Source: Gammaproteobacteria bacterium
GTDB taxonomy: Bacteria > Pseudomonadota > Gammaproteobacteria > Pseudomonadales > Azotimanducaceae
Assembly (NCBI GenBank): GCA_018666555.1
Contig: JABIZD010000104.1
Coordinates: forward strand, 16,103-80,102
Length of the DNA stretch: 64,000 nucleotides
Direction: 5' to 3'
Below are positions 47,713 through 57,198 of this stretch, piece after piece (the first letter of the stretch is position 1; each line of letters begins with the position of its first letter). Made by a program: the position numbers and the translations under genes. The notes below the pieces were generated by a model that ran no database searches, had not been told where the DNA came from, and worked only from the letters and a program-made list of their open reading frames with translations.

Positions 47713-48645
47713 TTGGATGTAGAAATCAAACAGTACCTTGATGACAGCCTGGTTGCATTGAATTCCATTGTTCTGGGTAAGCCTGGAGAAATTAAGCTGG
47801 CCTTGACCGCAGTGCTTGCAGCCGGGCATTTATTGATAGAGGATCTGCCCGGCATGGGCAAGACTACCCTGGCCCAGGCCATGTCAAAAGTGCTTGGGCT
47901 AACACACCAGCGCATCCAGTTTACCAGTGATGTATTGCCCTCTGATGTGGTTGGCGTTACAGTTTTTAATCAGCACAGTGGAGAGTTCAGTTTCCACGAA
48001 GGGCCAATTTTCTGTAATTTTCTATTGGCAGATGAAATTAATCGGACCACACCCAAGAGCCAGAGTGCTCTTTTAGAAGCAATGGAAGAGGGCAAAGTAA
48101 CCACTGAAGGCGTAACTCGAGCCTTGCCCGAGCCATTTTTCGTTATAGCGACCCAGAATCCAAGTCATCAGACTGGCACTTATCCATTACCAGAGTCTCA
48201 ATTGGATCGGTTTTTGCTGAGAATTCAACTTGGATATCCGGATTCGGATTCAGAGCGAACCCTGCTGAAAAGTGGTAATCGAAGAAACATGATCTCCGAC
48301 TGTGAAGCCATTCTTGATGTAGAAAAGATTAAGCTGTTACAACAGAGGGTGAGCCAAATAAGGGTATCTGATGCGTTGCTTGATTATCTGCAACGGCTGG
48401 CTGAATTCACCCGGCAATCGGAACTACTACATTATGGCCTGTCTCCCAGGGGGCTTATGGCTGTTCTAAGTGCAGCCAAATCCTGGGCTTATCTAAGTGG
48501 TCGGGACTATGTGATTCCTGAGGACGTGCAGGCAATTTTTCCCGCAGCTACTGATCATAGGCTTCGTGATCAGTCAGGAAAGGCTGCCTCGACATTGCTG
48601 TCAACAGGAGCATGGGTATTAACGCAGGTAGATGTCATTAATTAG
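47713..48645 (+). CDS. MoxR-family AAA+ ATPase
   Basis: This 310-residue AAA+ protein has Walker A in EDLPGMGKTTLAQAMS, Walker B in LLADEINRTTPKSQSALLEAM, sensor 1 at FFVIATQNPSHQTGTYPLPE and the arginine-rich YGLSPRGLMAVLSAAK. MoxR ATPases act as chaperones that mature partner complexes, often with von Willebrand-type or DUF58 proteins. TTG start at 47713 with AAGGT upstream. It heads a three-gene unit with DUF58 and TgpA genes, 8 bp before DUF58. Confidence 0.93.
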   Translation: MDVEIKQYLDDSLVALNSIVLGKPGEIKLALTAVLAAGHLLIEDLPGMGKTTLAQAMSKVLGLTHQRIQFTSDVLPSDVVGVTVFNQHSGEFSFHEGPIFCNFLLADEINRTTPKSQSALLEAMEEGKVTTEGVTRALPEPFFVIATQNPSHQTGTYPLPESQLDRFLLRIQLGYPDSDSERTLLKSGNRRNMISDCEAILDVEKIKLLQQRVSQIRVSDALLDYLQRLAEFTRQSELLHYGLSPRGLMAVLSAAKSWAYLSGRDYVIPEDVQAIFPAATDHRLRDQSGKAASTLLSTGAWVLTQVDVIN

Positions 48646-48653
48646 GTTTTAAT

Positions 48654-49634
48654 ATGAATGCTAAACAGCATCCATTTGGCCGTTGGCGGGACTCAGCCCG
48701 CTTCAGATCGTGGCTTAATCGGCGAGTTCCGCCGCAGAAGGAAATCACCCTTTACTTGCGGAATATATTTATATTACCGAGTCGTCAGGGCGTCTATTTC
48801 AGTTTATTAATGATTGTGATTTTAATTGCCGGTATTAATTACCAGAATTCTCTGGCTCATGCATTGGCTTTTCTGCTGATGAGCCTGTTTATGGTGTCAA
48901 TGCTGCATACCTACCGGAACCTTTCGGGCCTGGTCATCGTTGCAGGCAAAGCTGGAGAGGCATTTGCGGGGGATGAAGTTGATTTCACAGTCACTTTAAG
49001 CTGCGCTGGTGGTCGCCAACATGAAGCATTAACCGTCTATTGGCATGGCCATCTACAGACTCAGGCGGACTTGGTCGATAAATCAGAGATTGCCTTAAAG
49101 GTGAGGACCAACGCGACTCAGCGAGGCTGGTTTGATCCCGGCAGGCTAACGATTGAAACGGGTTTTCCCTTAGGGTTGTTTAGGGCATGGGCGTTAGTGG
49201 ATCTGGACTGTAAGGCTCTTGTATACCCGCGACCCGTTGCTGAGGATTCTCCCCCCCTATTAGCTGCTGGAGATTCCGATGATTTTTATTTACGTGGAGA
49301 GCACAGTGACGATTTTGCCGGGGTTAGGAATTATGCGCCTGGCGACCTTGTTCGAGCGGTTAGTTGGAAGGCCTCTGCCCGCCTGGGTAAGCTTATGGTA
49401 AAGGAATATGCCTCCAGTTCAGGGTCACTCAAGTGGCTTGATTGGCAGCTCTATGAGGGTGTTGATGAAGAGACTCGCCTCAGCCATCTCACCTATTGGG
49501 TTAACGAATTTTCTGAACAGGGCGAATCGTTTGGTATAAGCATTCCTGGCGTTGAGATTCAACCGACGGCCGGTGAGAGTCATCGGCAGGAGGTGTTACG
49601 CACCCTGGCGTTGTTTGGCACAGACGCGGCATGA
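48654..49634 (+). CDS. DUF58 domain-containing membrane protein
   Basis: This 326-residue protein has two adjacent N-terminal membrane helices (about 45-85; YFSLLMIVILIAGINYQNSL, then ALAFLLMSLFMVSM). A beta-rich region follows, then the DUF58 core with YAPGDLVRAVSWKASARLGKLM, the most conserved part of the family. DUF58 proteins partner MoxR ATPases and are vWA-like. Its function is undefined. The start of tgpA overlaps its stop (ATGA). Confidence 0.9.
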   Translation: MNAKQHPFGRWRDSARFRSWLNRRVPPQKEITLYLRNIFILPSRQGVYFSLLMIVILIAGINYQNSLAHALAFLLMSLFMVSMLHTYRNLSGLVIVAGKAGEAFAGDEVDFTVTLSCAGGRQHEALTVYWHGHLQTQADLVDKSEIALKVRTNATQRGWFDPGRLTIETGFPLGLFRAWALVDLDCKALVYPRPVAEDSPPLLAAGDSDDFYLRGEHSDDFAGVRNYAPGDLVRAVSWKASARLGKLMVKEYASSSGSLKWLDWQLYEGVDEETRLSHLTYWVNEFSEQGESFGISIPGVEIQPTAGESHRQEVLRTLALFGTDAA

Positions 49635-51649
49635 CAGGACTTGCAGCACGCAATGCCCTGGCGTGGATGCTGGTAGCCCAGGTCGCCGTATTGGCGCCAA
49701 TGTTACTCAGGTTCCCATGGTGGATCAGTGTGGTGTGTTTTTGTTGTGGTCTATGGCGGGTACTTATTTATCAGCAGAGGAGCACCTATCCACATTGGTC
49801 TATTAAGGCTATTTTTGTATTCCTGACGCTGGCGGGGCTACTCCTGCAATGGAAAAGCTTGCTTTCTCTCGAGCCTTGGATTGGTTTGCTGCTGTTAATG
49901 TTCTCTCTGAAGTTGCTTGAAATGCAACGAGTCCGGGATGTCTACCAGGCTATATTATTGGGCTATTTTGTTGCTCTAACTCATTTCCTGTACGACCAGA
50001 GTTTCCTTAGTAGTTGCTATACATTTGCGTGTGTTCTGATGATCACCGCTGGTCTGGTAGGCTGTCAGCAGGTCAGAGCAGACCTTAGGCCCTGGCTGCC
50101 CTTGCAGAAGGCGGCGGTATTAATTTTCCAGGCCGTGCCGTTGATGCTGGTGTTTTTTGTGCTGTTCCCGCGGTTGGCTCCTCTCTGGAGTATTCCCCAG
50201 GCGGGGTCCATGGCGGTAACGGGTATTTCTGATCAAATGAGGATGGGAAGTATCAGTGAGCTGACCCAATCGTCTAAATTGGCGTTTCGGGCAACTTTTG
50301 CAGATCGACTCCCCGGTTCTCAGTCACTTTACTGGCGAGGTCTGGTGCTTAATGAGTTTGATGGAGAGACCTGGTCCAGGCAATCGTCTAGTCACAACAG
50401 CAACCTCTACCGGTCTGGTAGACGGGCACCGCAGTGGCTATCTGACCGAGAAGTCATCAGTGAACCCGTTCGATATCGGATCTTGATGGAGCCAAGCCAG
50501 CAGAAGTGGCTTTTTACACTACCGATGGTGATGCCAGCCGCTAACTGGAAAATAGGATTGAGCAGCGAGCAGCATCTGGTTTTTTCTGAGCCTATTCGAA
50601 ATCGGATCGGATTTAACGTACAAAGTGCGCTGCGATATAGGGTTGATACCAATCTGTCACAGAGCGAACGAGCGTATTACCTGAGATTGCCGGCTGAGGG
50701 TAACCCACAGAGTCGTAGCTTTGCCAGGCGTCTGAATGAATCATCCGCTGACAAGCAGGCAGTTGCAGAAGCTGTGTTAGCTTTTTTCAGACAAGAGCAG
50801 TTTTACTATACGCTACGGCCAGGTCGACTTGAAGGTGAGACTATAGACCAGTTTCTGTTTGCCAGTCGTCGCGGTTTCTGCGGTCATTTTGCCAGTAGTT
50901 TTACGTTCCTGATGCGTGCAGCTGGTATACCCGCTCGCGTGGTTGTTGGATATCAGGGTGGAGAGTTCAACCCGGTTGGTAATTACATAGAAGTCCGCCA
51001 GTTTGACGCGCATGCTTGGTCAGAAATATGGTTGCAAGGGCTTGGCTGGGTGCGAATGGATCCGACAGCAGCAGTTGCACCGGAAAGAATAGAGCTGGGG
51101 ATCGAGGCAGCATTGCAGGAAGAGGGTAGCTTTCTCGAAAATATTCCTGTGTTCTGGTTGAAACTCCGTGGTTTTGCCTGGCTTACTGAAGTTCGATTCC
51201 AGATCGGTGCCTGGTCTCATTACTGGAATAGTTTCGTCGTCGGTTATGATCCGGTGATGCAGCTTAATCTGCTGTCTCGTTTCTGGGAAGGCATTCAAAT
51301 CCAGGATTTAGCTCACCTGACACTGCTTAGTTTTGTTGCAATGATGTTTCTCCTCGCCATCGTGCTGCTGCGATCTGTCAAGGGTCGGCACTATTCGGAA
51401 ATAGTGCTCGTTTTTAATGAGTTTTCGGCCCTGTTTGCGCTGCTGGGATATCCTCGCTTGAAGCATGAAGGACCATTGGATTATTGTCATCGACTGGCTC
51501 TCCAACGACCGGATTTAGCTGAAGCGATTAACGAATTCAGCGAGCATTATATAGCGCGGAGTTATGCTGGCGATCCAGCTATTTCAGTTAAGGCTCTGAA
51601 AAGGAGGATTTTCGGTTTGAGGTTACGCCTCCTTAAACCCGTATCCTGA
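49631..51649 (+). CDS. TgpA-like transglutaminase-domain membrane protein
   Basis: This 672-residue inner-membrane protein has about five N-terminal helices (DUF3488 region). A periplasmic transglutaminase-like domain has an intact Cys417 (RRGFCGHF), His461 (DAHAWSE) and Asp477 (RMDPTAAV) triad. One further helix (about 560-580) and a C-terminal DUF4129-like tail follow. The P. aeruginosa homologue TgpA is essential for growth, and a peptidoglycan-related role is suspected. It is coupled to DUF58 by a 4-bp overlap. A possible terminator follows at 51862-51887. Confidence 0.9.
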   Translation: MTGLAARNALAWMLVAQVAVLAPMLLRFPWWISVVCFCCGLWRVLIYQQRSTYPHWSIKAIFVFLTLAGLLLQWKSLLSLEPWIGLLLLMFSLKLLEMQRVRDVYQAILLGYFVALTHFLYDQSFLSSCYTFACVLMITAGLVGCQQVRADLRPWLPLQKAAVLIFQAVPLMLVFFVLFPRLAPLWSIPQAGSMAVTGISDQMRMGSISELTQSSKLAFRATFADRLPGSQSLYWRGLVLNEFDGETWSRQSSSHNSNLYRSGRRAPQWLSDREVISEPVRYRILMEPSQQKWLFTLPMVMPAANWKIGLSSEQHLVFSEPIRNRIGFNVQSALRYRVDTNLSQSERAYYLRLPAEGNPQSRSFARRLNESSADKQAVAEAVLAFFRQEQFYYTLRPGRLEGETIDQFLFASRRGFCGHFASSFTFLMRAAGIPARVVVGYQGGEFNPVGNYIEVRQFDAHAWSEIWLQGLGWVRMDPTAAVAPERIELGIEAALQEEGSFLENIPVFWLKLRGFAWLTEVRFQIGAWSHYWNSFVVGYDPVMQLNLLSRFWEGIQIQDLAHLTLLSFVAMMFLLAIVLLRSVKGRHYSEIVLVFNEFSALFALLGYPRLKHEGPLDYCHRLALQRPDLAEAINEFSEHYIARSYAGDPAISVKALKRRIFGLRLRLLKPVS

Positions 51650-51861
51650 TTGATTGCTCGAGTTTAGCTGGGTTGTTCGATTTAGGTGAAAACAGGCGCA
51701 CTGATTTCAACAGGTTGATTGTACGCTCCTCTAGCTTGCTGTAGGCGTAGTAATGAAAGGATTCGTTGGCACCAACCGGGGTAAGATTAGACATCAGCTA
51801 GGTATCCCGTTGGATATCAAGCCGCGGCATTTTATCACTGCTGCCATAGCCTACTGGCTAC

Positions 51862-51887
51862 GCCTGGACTGTCGCAGCAGGCATTTT
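51862..51887 (+). terminator. Possible terminator after the MoxR-DUF58-TgpA unit
   Basis: GCCTG (51862-51866) pairs with CAGGC (51878-51882), extended inside by CTG/CAG after a 2-nt bulge, and is followed by ATTTTTG. It lies about 210 bp after tgpA, in the convergent gap before acnB. Moderate stem strength only. Confidence 0.4.
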
Positions 51888-51947
51888 TGTAATTTAAAAT
51901 AACCCGGATACCTGTATTTTATATACAAATAATCGGCTTTGCGGGTG

Positions 51948-54524
51948 TCAGGTTGCGTTGACAATATTTACTGTCGGTATGACGGCAGCATCTGCTGATT
52001 GCTGGAAGGATTCAATTTGATTGAAATTCAGATAACGATAGATCTCCGCATTCAGGGCATCCAGATCAGCAGCATAGGATAAATATTCTGCAAGAGTTGG
52101 CAGTCGCCCCAGTATACTTGCCACCGCTGAAAGTTCCGCTGAAGCGAGGAAAACGTCTGCTCCATCTCCCAGGCGGTTGGGGAAGTTCCTGGTTGAAGTT
52201 GAAACAGCGGTTGAGTTGGCGGCTATTCTTGCTTGATTTCCCATGCACAGGGAGCACCCGGGCATCTCCGTTCTAGCACCTACCTGTGCAAAAATATTGT
52301 AAACACCTTCTTGCATGAGTTGATGCTCGTCCATCTTCGTGGGAGGTGAAATCCAGAGCCGGGTGGGAATAGAGCTGGCATTACTGAGCATTTTGGCGGC
52401 TGCCCTGAAATGACCAATATTGGTCATGCATGAGCCGATGAAAACCTCATCAATTTTTGTTCCAGCCACTTCTGAGAGTGGTTTTATATCATCAGGGTCG
52501 TTGGGACAGGCTAGAAGCGGTTCGGTTATTTCGTTTAAGTCTATTTCTATGATTTCAAAATATTCGGCATCAGGATCAGGTTCCATTAGTTTTGGATCAT
52601 CAAGCCAGGATTGCATGGCCTCGATTCGCCGGGCAATGGTTCGGCTGTCACCATAGCCCTCGCTGATCATCCACTTCAGTAAAGTGACATTTGAATTCAA
52701 ATACTCCTTTATGGGGTCAACGCCCAGACGGATTGTGCATCCTCCGGCTGATCTTTCAGCGGAAGCATCGCTAATCTCAAATGCCTGCTCGACTTTTAGA
52801 TCAGGCAATCCTTCGATCTCCAGGATTCGACCACTAAAGACATTTTTCTTGCCAGCCTTGGCGACGGTGAGTAGGCCTTTTTGAATCGCTGCATAAGGAA
52901 TGGCATTAACCAGGTCTCGTAGAGTAATTCCAGGTTGAATCTCGCCGCTAAATCGGACTAGTACTGATTCGGGCATATCCAGAGGCATGACGCCGAGGGC
53001 GGAAGCGAACGCAACTAGCCCCGAGCCGGCAGGAAAGCTGATGCCAATGGGAAATCGGGTGTGCGAATCTCCACCTGTGCCTACTGTATCGGGCAGTAGC
53101 ATTCTGTTCAGCCAGGAGTGAATAATGCCATCACCGGGTCGTAATGCTACACCACCTCGAGTCTGTATAAAATCGGGCAGTTGATGTTGTGTTTCTATAT
53201 CAACAGGTTTTGGGTAGGCAGCGGTATGACAGAAGGATTGCATCACCAGATCAGCTGAGAATCCCAGACAGGCCAGCTCTTTAAGCTCGTCTCGCGTCAT
53301 AGGACCGGTCGTGTCCTGTGATCCCACTGTGGTCATCTTGGGTTCACAATAGCTTCCAGGACGTATGCCTTCGGTGCCGCAGGCCTTGCCCACCATTTTC
53401 TGGGCGAGGGTATAGCCTCGGGTTGATGCTTCTACTGGTATAGCTTTCCTGAAGATATCACTGTTGCCCAGATCCAGAGCTTCGCGAGCACGTTCTGTTA
53501 AACCTCTGCCGATAATCAGTGGGATCCGTCCTCCTGCTTGAACTTCATCAAGCAGAACGTCGCTGGCTAATTCAAATTTGCTGATAACTTCATTATTGTC
53601 ATTAGTGATTTCCCCTTTATAGGGATGAATGGTAATGATGTCGCCCATCTGCATCTGGCTAACATCACATTCTATTGGTAGTGCGCCGGCATCTTCCATA
53701 GTATTGAAAAATATGGGTGCAATTTTACCTCCCAGTACAAAGCCTCCATCCCTTTTGTTGGCTATGTAGGGAATATCTTCGCCCATATGCCATAAAACTG
53801 AATTGGTCGCTGATTTCCTTGATGAGCCTGTTCCAACCACATCACCGACATAGGCCAGAGGGTGGCCCTGTTCTTTTAGTTTCTCGATTGTGGTCAGTGG
53901 TGCATCCATTGTTTTTATGAGCATTGATTGCGCATGAAGCGGAATATCCGGCCGGCTCCAGGCATCACCGGCCGGTGACAGGTCATCTGTATTGGTCTCT
54001 CCATCAACTTTGAATACGGTTAATTTAATCTCAGCGGCTGGTTTTTCGCGTTGCGTGAACCATTCAGCGTTTGCCCACGAGTTCATTACCTTAATGGCGT
54101 TAGCATTGCCGTTTTTCGTCTTTTCGACGACATCGTGAAAGGCATCAAACATCAATAGGGTGCTGCTGAGTGCAATTGCCGCTGTTTCACCGGCTTCACT
54201 ATCGTCCAGGAGATCAATCAGAGGTTGGATGTTGTAGCCACCTAACATGGTCCCTAATAATTGAGTGGCTAGTAGCCGATTGATGATGGGAGACTCAGCT
54301 TTACCTTTCGCGATGTCGGCGAGGAAGCCAGCTTTAATGTAGGCTGCATCATCGACACCGGCCGGGACCCGGTTTGATAACAGGTCCAGTAAGAAATTTT
54401 CTTCACCGGCCGGAGGCGCTTTTAAAAGATCGGTTAACTCGTTAACCTGTGTGGCAGAAAGCGGCTTGGGTACAATCCCTTCTGCTGCTCTTTCCGCAAT
54501 ATGTTGTCGATAAGCTTCAAGCAC
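51948..54524 (-). CDS. acnB: Aconitate hydratase B
   Basis: AcnB (858 aa) interconverts citrate and isocitrate in the TCA cycle and can bind mRNA as an apo-protein in E. coli. The N-terminal HEAT-like domain ([19 protein letters not shown]) and the swivel domain with [18 protein letters not shown] come first. The catalytic domain carries [4Fe-4S] ligands in [15 protein letters not shown] and [13 protein letters not shown]. The GTG start is supported by alignment to E. coli AcnB (MLEEYRKHVAERAAEG) and AAGGA upstream. It is divergent from miaE and monocistronic by position. Confidence 0.97.
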   Translation of the reverse strand: MLEAYRQHIAERAAEGIVPKPLSATQVNELTDLLKAPPAGEENFLLDLLSNRVPAGVDDAAYIKAGFLADIAKGKAESPIINRLLATQLLGTMLGGYNIQPLIDLLDDSEAGETAAIALSSTLLMFDAFHDVVEKTKNGNANAIKVMNSWANAEWFTQREKPAAEIKLTVFKVDGETNTDDLSPAGDAWSRPDIPLHAQSMLIKTMDAPLTTIEKLKEQGHPLAYVGDVVGTGSSRKSATNSVLWHMGEDIPYIANKRDGGFVLGGKIAPIFFNTMEDAGALPIECDVSQMQMGDIITIHPYKGEITNDNNEVISKFELASDVLLDEVQAGGRIPLIIGRGLTERAREALDLGNSDIFRKAIPVEASTRGYTLAQKMVGKACGTEGIRPGSYCEPKMTTVGSQDTTGPMTRDELKELACLGFSADLVMQSFCHTAAYPKPVDIETQHQLPDFIQTRGGVALRPGDGIIHSWLNRMLLPDTVGTGGDSHTRFPIGISFPAGSGLVAFASALGVMPLDMPESVLVRFSGEIQPGITLRDLVNAIPYAAIQKGLLTVAKAGKKNVFSGRILEIEGLPDLKVEQAFEISDASAERSAGGCTIRLGVDPIKEYLNSNVTLLKWMISEGYGDSRTIARRIEAMQSWLDDPKLMEPDPDAEYFEIIEIDLNEITEPLLACPNDPDDIKPLSEVAGTKIDEVFIGSCMTNIGHFRAAAKMLSNASSIPTRLWISPPTKMDEHQLMQEGVYNIFAQVGARTEMPGCSLCMGNQARIAANSTAVSTSTRNFPNRLGDGADVFLASAELSAVASILGRLPTLAEYLSYAADLDALNAEIYRYLNFNQIESFQQSADAAVIPTVNIVNAT

Positions 54525-54631
54525 TGGAGAATCCTTATTTGGCTCTTCTGATTCGTTGAGAGGTGTTCAGTTTGGAAGCAGATAATACTGTATGGAGCGC
54601 GCAAAGTTAAGCCATGATGAATGGAGTGGTA

Positions 54632-55225
54632 ATGAAAGTTGATGAATTTTTGTTGGTGCAGACACCAGAATTGTGGCTAGCCCAAGCGCAGGGAAATATC
54701 GAAATATTATTGATGGATCACGCGAACTGTGAAAAAAAAGCAGCTTCAACTGCACTGAACCTGATGTATCGATATGTTGAATATCCTGATCTATTAGCAC
54801 AGCTTTCTAAACTTGCCCGGGAAGAGTTGCGCCATTTTGAACAGGTGCTCGGTTTTATGAAGTCGCGCAAAATAGTCTATCAGCAGCTTAGCTCTTCTCG
54901 TTACGCAGGAGGCTTGCGTCAACAGGTCCGTACTCATGAACCTGCCAGACTAATAGATTTGATGTTGGTTAGTGCCATAGTGGAAGCCAGGAGTTGCGAA
55001 AGATTCGGGAAACTGGTTGCTGTATTGGACCCGGACCTGGCTGAATTTTATGGTTCACTGCTTAAATCCGAGCAGCGACACTTTGAATGTTATCTGGGTT
55101 TCGCAAGAAAGCTATCGAAGCATGCAATTGAAAATAGGCTTCGCGGTCTGCTTGAAATTGAAGCAGAGTTGATTGTATCAAAAGATTCTGAATTCAGGTT
55201 CCACAGCGGTTTGCCGACGGTTTGA
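54632..55225 (+). CDS. miaE: tRNA 2-methylthio-N6-isopentenyladenosine-37 hydroxylase
   Basis: MiaE (197 aa) is a ferritin-like diiron monooxygenase that hydroxylates ms2i6A37 in tRNAs reading UNN codons. The metal-ligand pattern is visible as DHANCEKKA, EELRHFEQVLGF, VEARSCERFGKL and SEQRHFECYLGFA. The frame can start at 54614, but ATG 54632 has GGAG at 54623-54626 five bases upstream and matches the family N-terminus. It is convergent with lpxH, with only 1 bp between stops. Confidence 0.92.
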   Translation: MKVDEFLLVQTPELWLAQAQGNIEILLMDHANCEKKAASTALNLMYRYVEYPDLLAQLSKLAREELRHFEQVLGFMKSRKIVYQQLSSSRYAGGLRQQVRTHEPARLIDLMLVSAIVEARSCERFGKLVAVLDPDLAEFYGSLLKSEQRHFECYLGFARKLSKHAIENRLRGLLEIEAELIVSKDSEFRFHSGLPTV

Positions 55226-55226
55226 G

Positions 55227-55949
55227 TCACGCGATCGGGAACCGGCTCAACTTCAGGGTGTTGTCAGCGGCTATGATCTGCCATCCGTATTTATCCCAGT
55301 CACCGAGCACAAGGCGACGAAACGGCGGACTGGCATGTTCATTGAAGTGATCGAAAGGTCTATGGGTATGCCCGTGTATCATTGTGGTTACATGCTGTTC
55401 TGTAAACGTCCGTTGTACCTCTTCTGGGGTTACATCCATTATCTGTAGTTCTGTTTGAGCTGTGTGCTGCTGGCTTTCATTTCTTGCTTGTCGGGCGATT
55501 TCGGCTCTCTCTGACAGGGTTTTGCTGAGTAGTTCAGATTGGAATGGTTCACTCCGCAGTAGATTGCGTATGGCCATGTACTCGGTATCAAGAGTGCACA
55601 GGCTATCGCCGTGCAGGAGCAGTACGGGTTCACCAAATAGATTCACGATGAACGGGTCAGGCAGTAAGGTCAGGTTGGCTTGGTCGGCGAACTTTGATCC
55701 AATTAGAAAGTCACGATTGCCATGCATTAGGTAGATATCGCCTCGGCATTGGTGCAATGCTTCGATTATAGATAAGTTGAATTGGCTATCGTCATCATCT
55801 CCCAACCAGACCTCAAACAGATCGCCTAGAATATAGAGTTGATCCTGCCTGGTGAGGGTTTCCAAATACCCTATGAAGGCCTCGCTGATTTCTTTTCTAG
55901 AGGGCTCCAGATGCAGGTCAGAGATGAACAAATAACGAGTCCCGGTCAT
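55227..55949 (-). CDS. lpxH: UDP-2,3-diacylglucosamine hydrolase
   Basis: LpxH (240 aa) is a Mn-dependent calcineurin-like phosphoesterase that makes lipid X in lipid A synthesis at the inner membrane. Metal motifs are complete: FISDLHLEP, ILGDLFEVWLGDDD, MHGNRDFLIG, LLHGDSLC and IHGHTHRP. It therefore indicates a lipopolysaccharide-making outer membrane. In many gammaproteobacteria lpxH follows ppiB; here the cyclophilin gene is 37 kb away. Confidence 0.95.
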   Translation of the reverse strand: MTGTRYLFISDLHLEPSRKEISEAFIGYLETLTRQDQLYILGDLFEVWLGDDDDSQFNLSIIEALHQCRGDIYLMHGNRDFLIGSKFADQANLTLLPDPFIVNLFGEPVLLLHGDSLCTLDTEYMAIRNLLRSEPFQSELLSKTLSERAEIARQARNESQQHTAQTELQIMDVTPEEVQRTFTEQHVTTMIHGHTHRPFDHFNEHASPPFRRLVLGDWDKYGWQIIAADNTLKLSRFPIA

Positions 55950-56009
55950 GTTTTATGTCTTAATTCGGTTAAAGTTATGCAAAGTGTACCACTCTAGGAG
56001 TAACTTTCG

Positions 56010-56039
56010 TTGACTGAGCACTACTGCTTTAAGTAGAAT
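56010..56039 (+). promoter_or_regulatory. Sigma-70 promoter of the tRNA operon
   Basis: TTGACT (56010-56015) and TAGAAT (56034-56039) are separated by 18 nt and followed by a GC-rich discriminator CACGGCG. This is typical of stringently controlled stable-RNA promoters. The start would fall about 80 nt before tRNA-Pro. Confidence 0.65.
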
Positions 56040-56124
56040 CACGGCGTCGTCTGGTAGTGACGATAAGACGGCCAATAAGGGGAGAGGTAGGAAACCCTGA
56101 ATGGCAGAGACAAGTAGTTCAGTT

Positions 56125-56201
56125 CGGGGTATAGCGCAGTCTGGTAGCGCGCCTGCTTTGGGAGCAGGATGTCGGGAGTTCGAATCTCTCTACCCCGACC
56201 A
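56125..56201 (+). tRNA. tRNA-Pro (anticodon UGG)
   Basis: The 77-nt cloverleaf has acceptor CGGGGTA paired with TACCCCG, anticodon loop TTTGGGA with TGG, T-loop TTCGAAT and an encoded CCA (56199-56201). First gene of a four-tRNA cluster ahead of tig. Confidence 0.97.
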
Positions 56202-56249
56202 GATTACTGAGCACGGCGTCAGCGGTATAGCGTTGTCTGCAAGTGGGAC

Positions 56250-56326
56250 GGGGCATTAGCTCAGCTGGATAGAGCAGCCGCCTTCTAAGCGGCAGGTCAG
56301 TCGTTCGAATCGACTATGCCCTACCA
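56250..56326 (+). tRNA. tRNA-Arg (anticodon UCU)
   Basis: The 77-nt cloverleaf has acceptor GGGGCAT paired with ATGCCCT (one G-T pair), anticodon loop CTTCTAA with TCT, T-loop TTCGAAT and encoded CCA. It is 48 bp after tRNA-Pro. Confidence 0.97.
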
Positions 56327-56760
56327 TCTCTTTGAGTTCTGTGAATGCGCCCCCATGCTGCCAGTACATTTTTTGCCCACTGAGGTGATAACGGCAGTGC
56401 TGGCTGGGTTAATCGCAAAAGTGAGGCCGTGCCAGAGGTATAATTCAAGTATAGAGACAAAATTTCTTATTGGATTCGACAAACAACAGATAATATTTGT
56501 TAAACTCGGTAGTACTTTGATCCGGCTTAATGTCCTGAATGGATAAGTTCAGGATGGTTTTGGCAGCGATCGAGTAACCTTAAGCACAAAGATCAGGTAT
56601 GGCTGCAGCATTCTGGCCAGGCGGTTAACCTGCGTTCTGGAACGGGTTGGCAGTAAAGGTTGCAGGTGAGTCGTGATGGCCGATGACGTGATCAGTTAAC
56701 TGATGCTAAGGGTGCTATATCAGGCTTTCACCTGTGCTGGAGCAAGTAGGATAGTGAAAT
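56327..56760. other. 434-bp spacer inside the tRNA cluster
   Basis: No tRNA or supported protein gene lies here. It is far longer than the 48-bp Pro-Arg spacer. It contains a perfect 14-bp palindrome at 56691-56704 and an AT-rich stretch (56436-56500) with TATAAT and TAATAT but no good -35. A separate promoter for tRNA-His onward is plausible but not shown. Confidence 0.5.
56691..56704. repeat. Perfect 14-bp palindrome upstream of tRNA-His
   Basis: ATCAGTTAACTGAT reads identically on both strands, 57 bp before tRNA-His. It is the size of a dimeric-regulator site, but chance is not excluded. Confidence 0.35.
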
Positions 56761-56761
56761 G

Positions 56762-56837
56762 GTGGGCGTAGCTCAGTTGGTAGAGCTCCGGATTGTGATT
56801 CCGGTGGTCGCGGGTTCAAACCCCGTCGCTCACCCCA
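56762..56837 (+). tRNA. tRNA-His (anticodon GUG)
   Basis: Acceptor GTGGGCG pairs with CGCTCAC. A G at 56761 supplies the extra G-1 opposite C73 (56834), diagnostic for tRNA-His. The anticodon loop is ATTGTGA with GTG, the T-loop is TTCAAAC, and CCA is encoded. Confidence 0.97.
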
Positions 56838-57063
56838 TTTCAACTGCAGGTGAGCGTTAGAATGAAGCCTATGCCGTTAGTTTGTTGTGGAAGCAGCAAT
56901 TTATCTCTATAATCGCTCGCTTCGTGATTCAGTTAAATTGTCTTAACTTACTGATTTGGAAATAGATATTAGCCAGGTGCTAGTAGGGTTGATTTTCTGA
57001 TAAACGTAACAATCATCATAGAAGGACCAAATCTTCAGGATGCAGTAGTAGTCGGGTAGAAAA

Positions 57064-57148
<85 letters not shown>

Positions 57149-57198
57149 ACCTGATCGACAATGATATAGCCAGAGAATTGGATTTTACGGAATAGCTT

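Noticed and set aside
56316..56546. 76-codon frame starting in the 3' end of tRNA-Arg
   Set aside because: It overlaps the tRNA, lacks a ribosome site and resembles nothing known.
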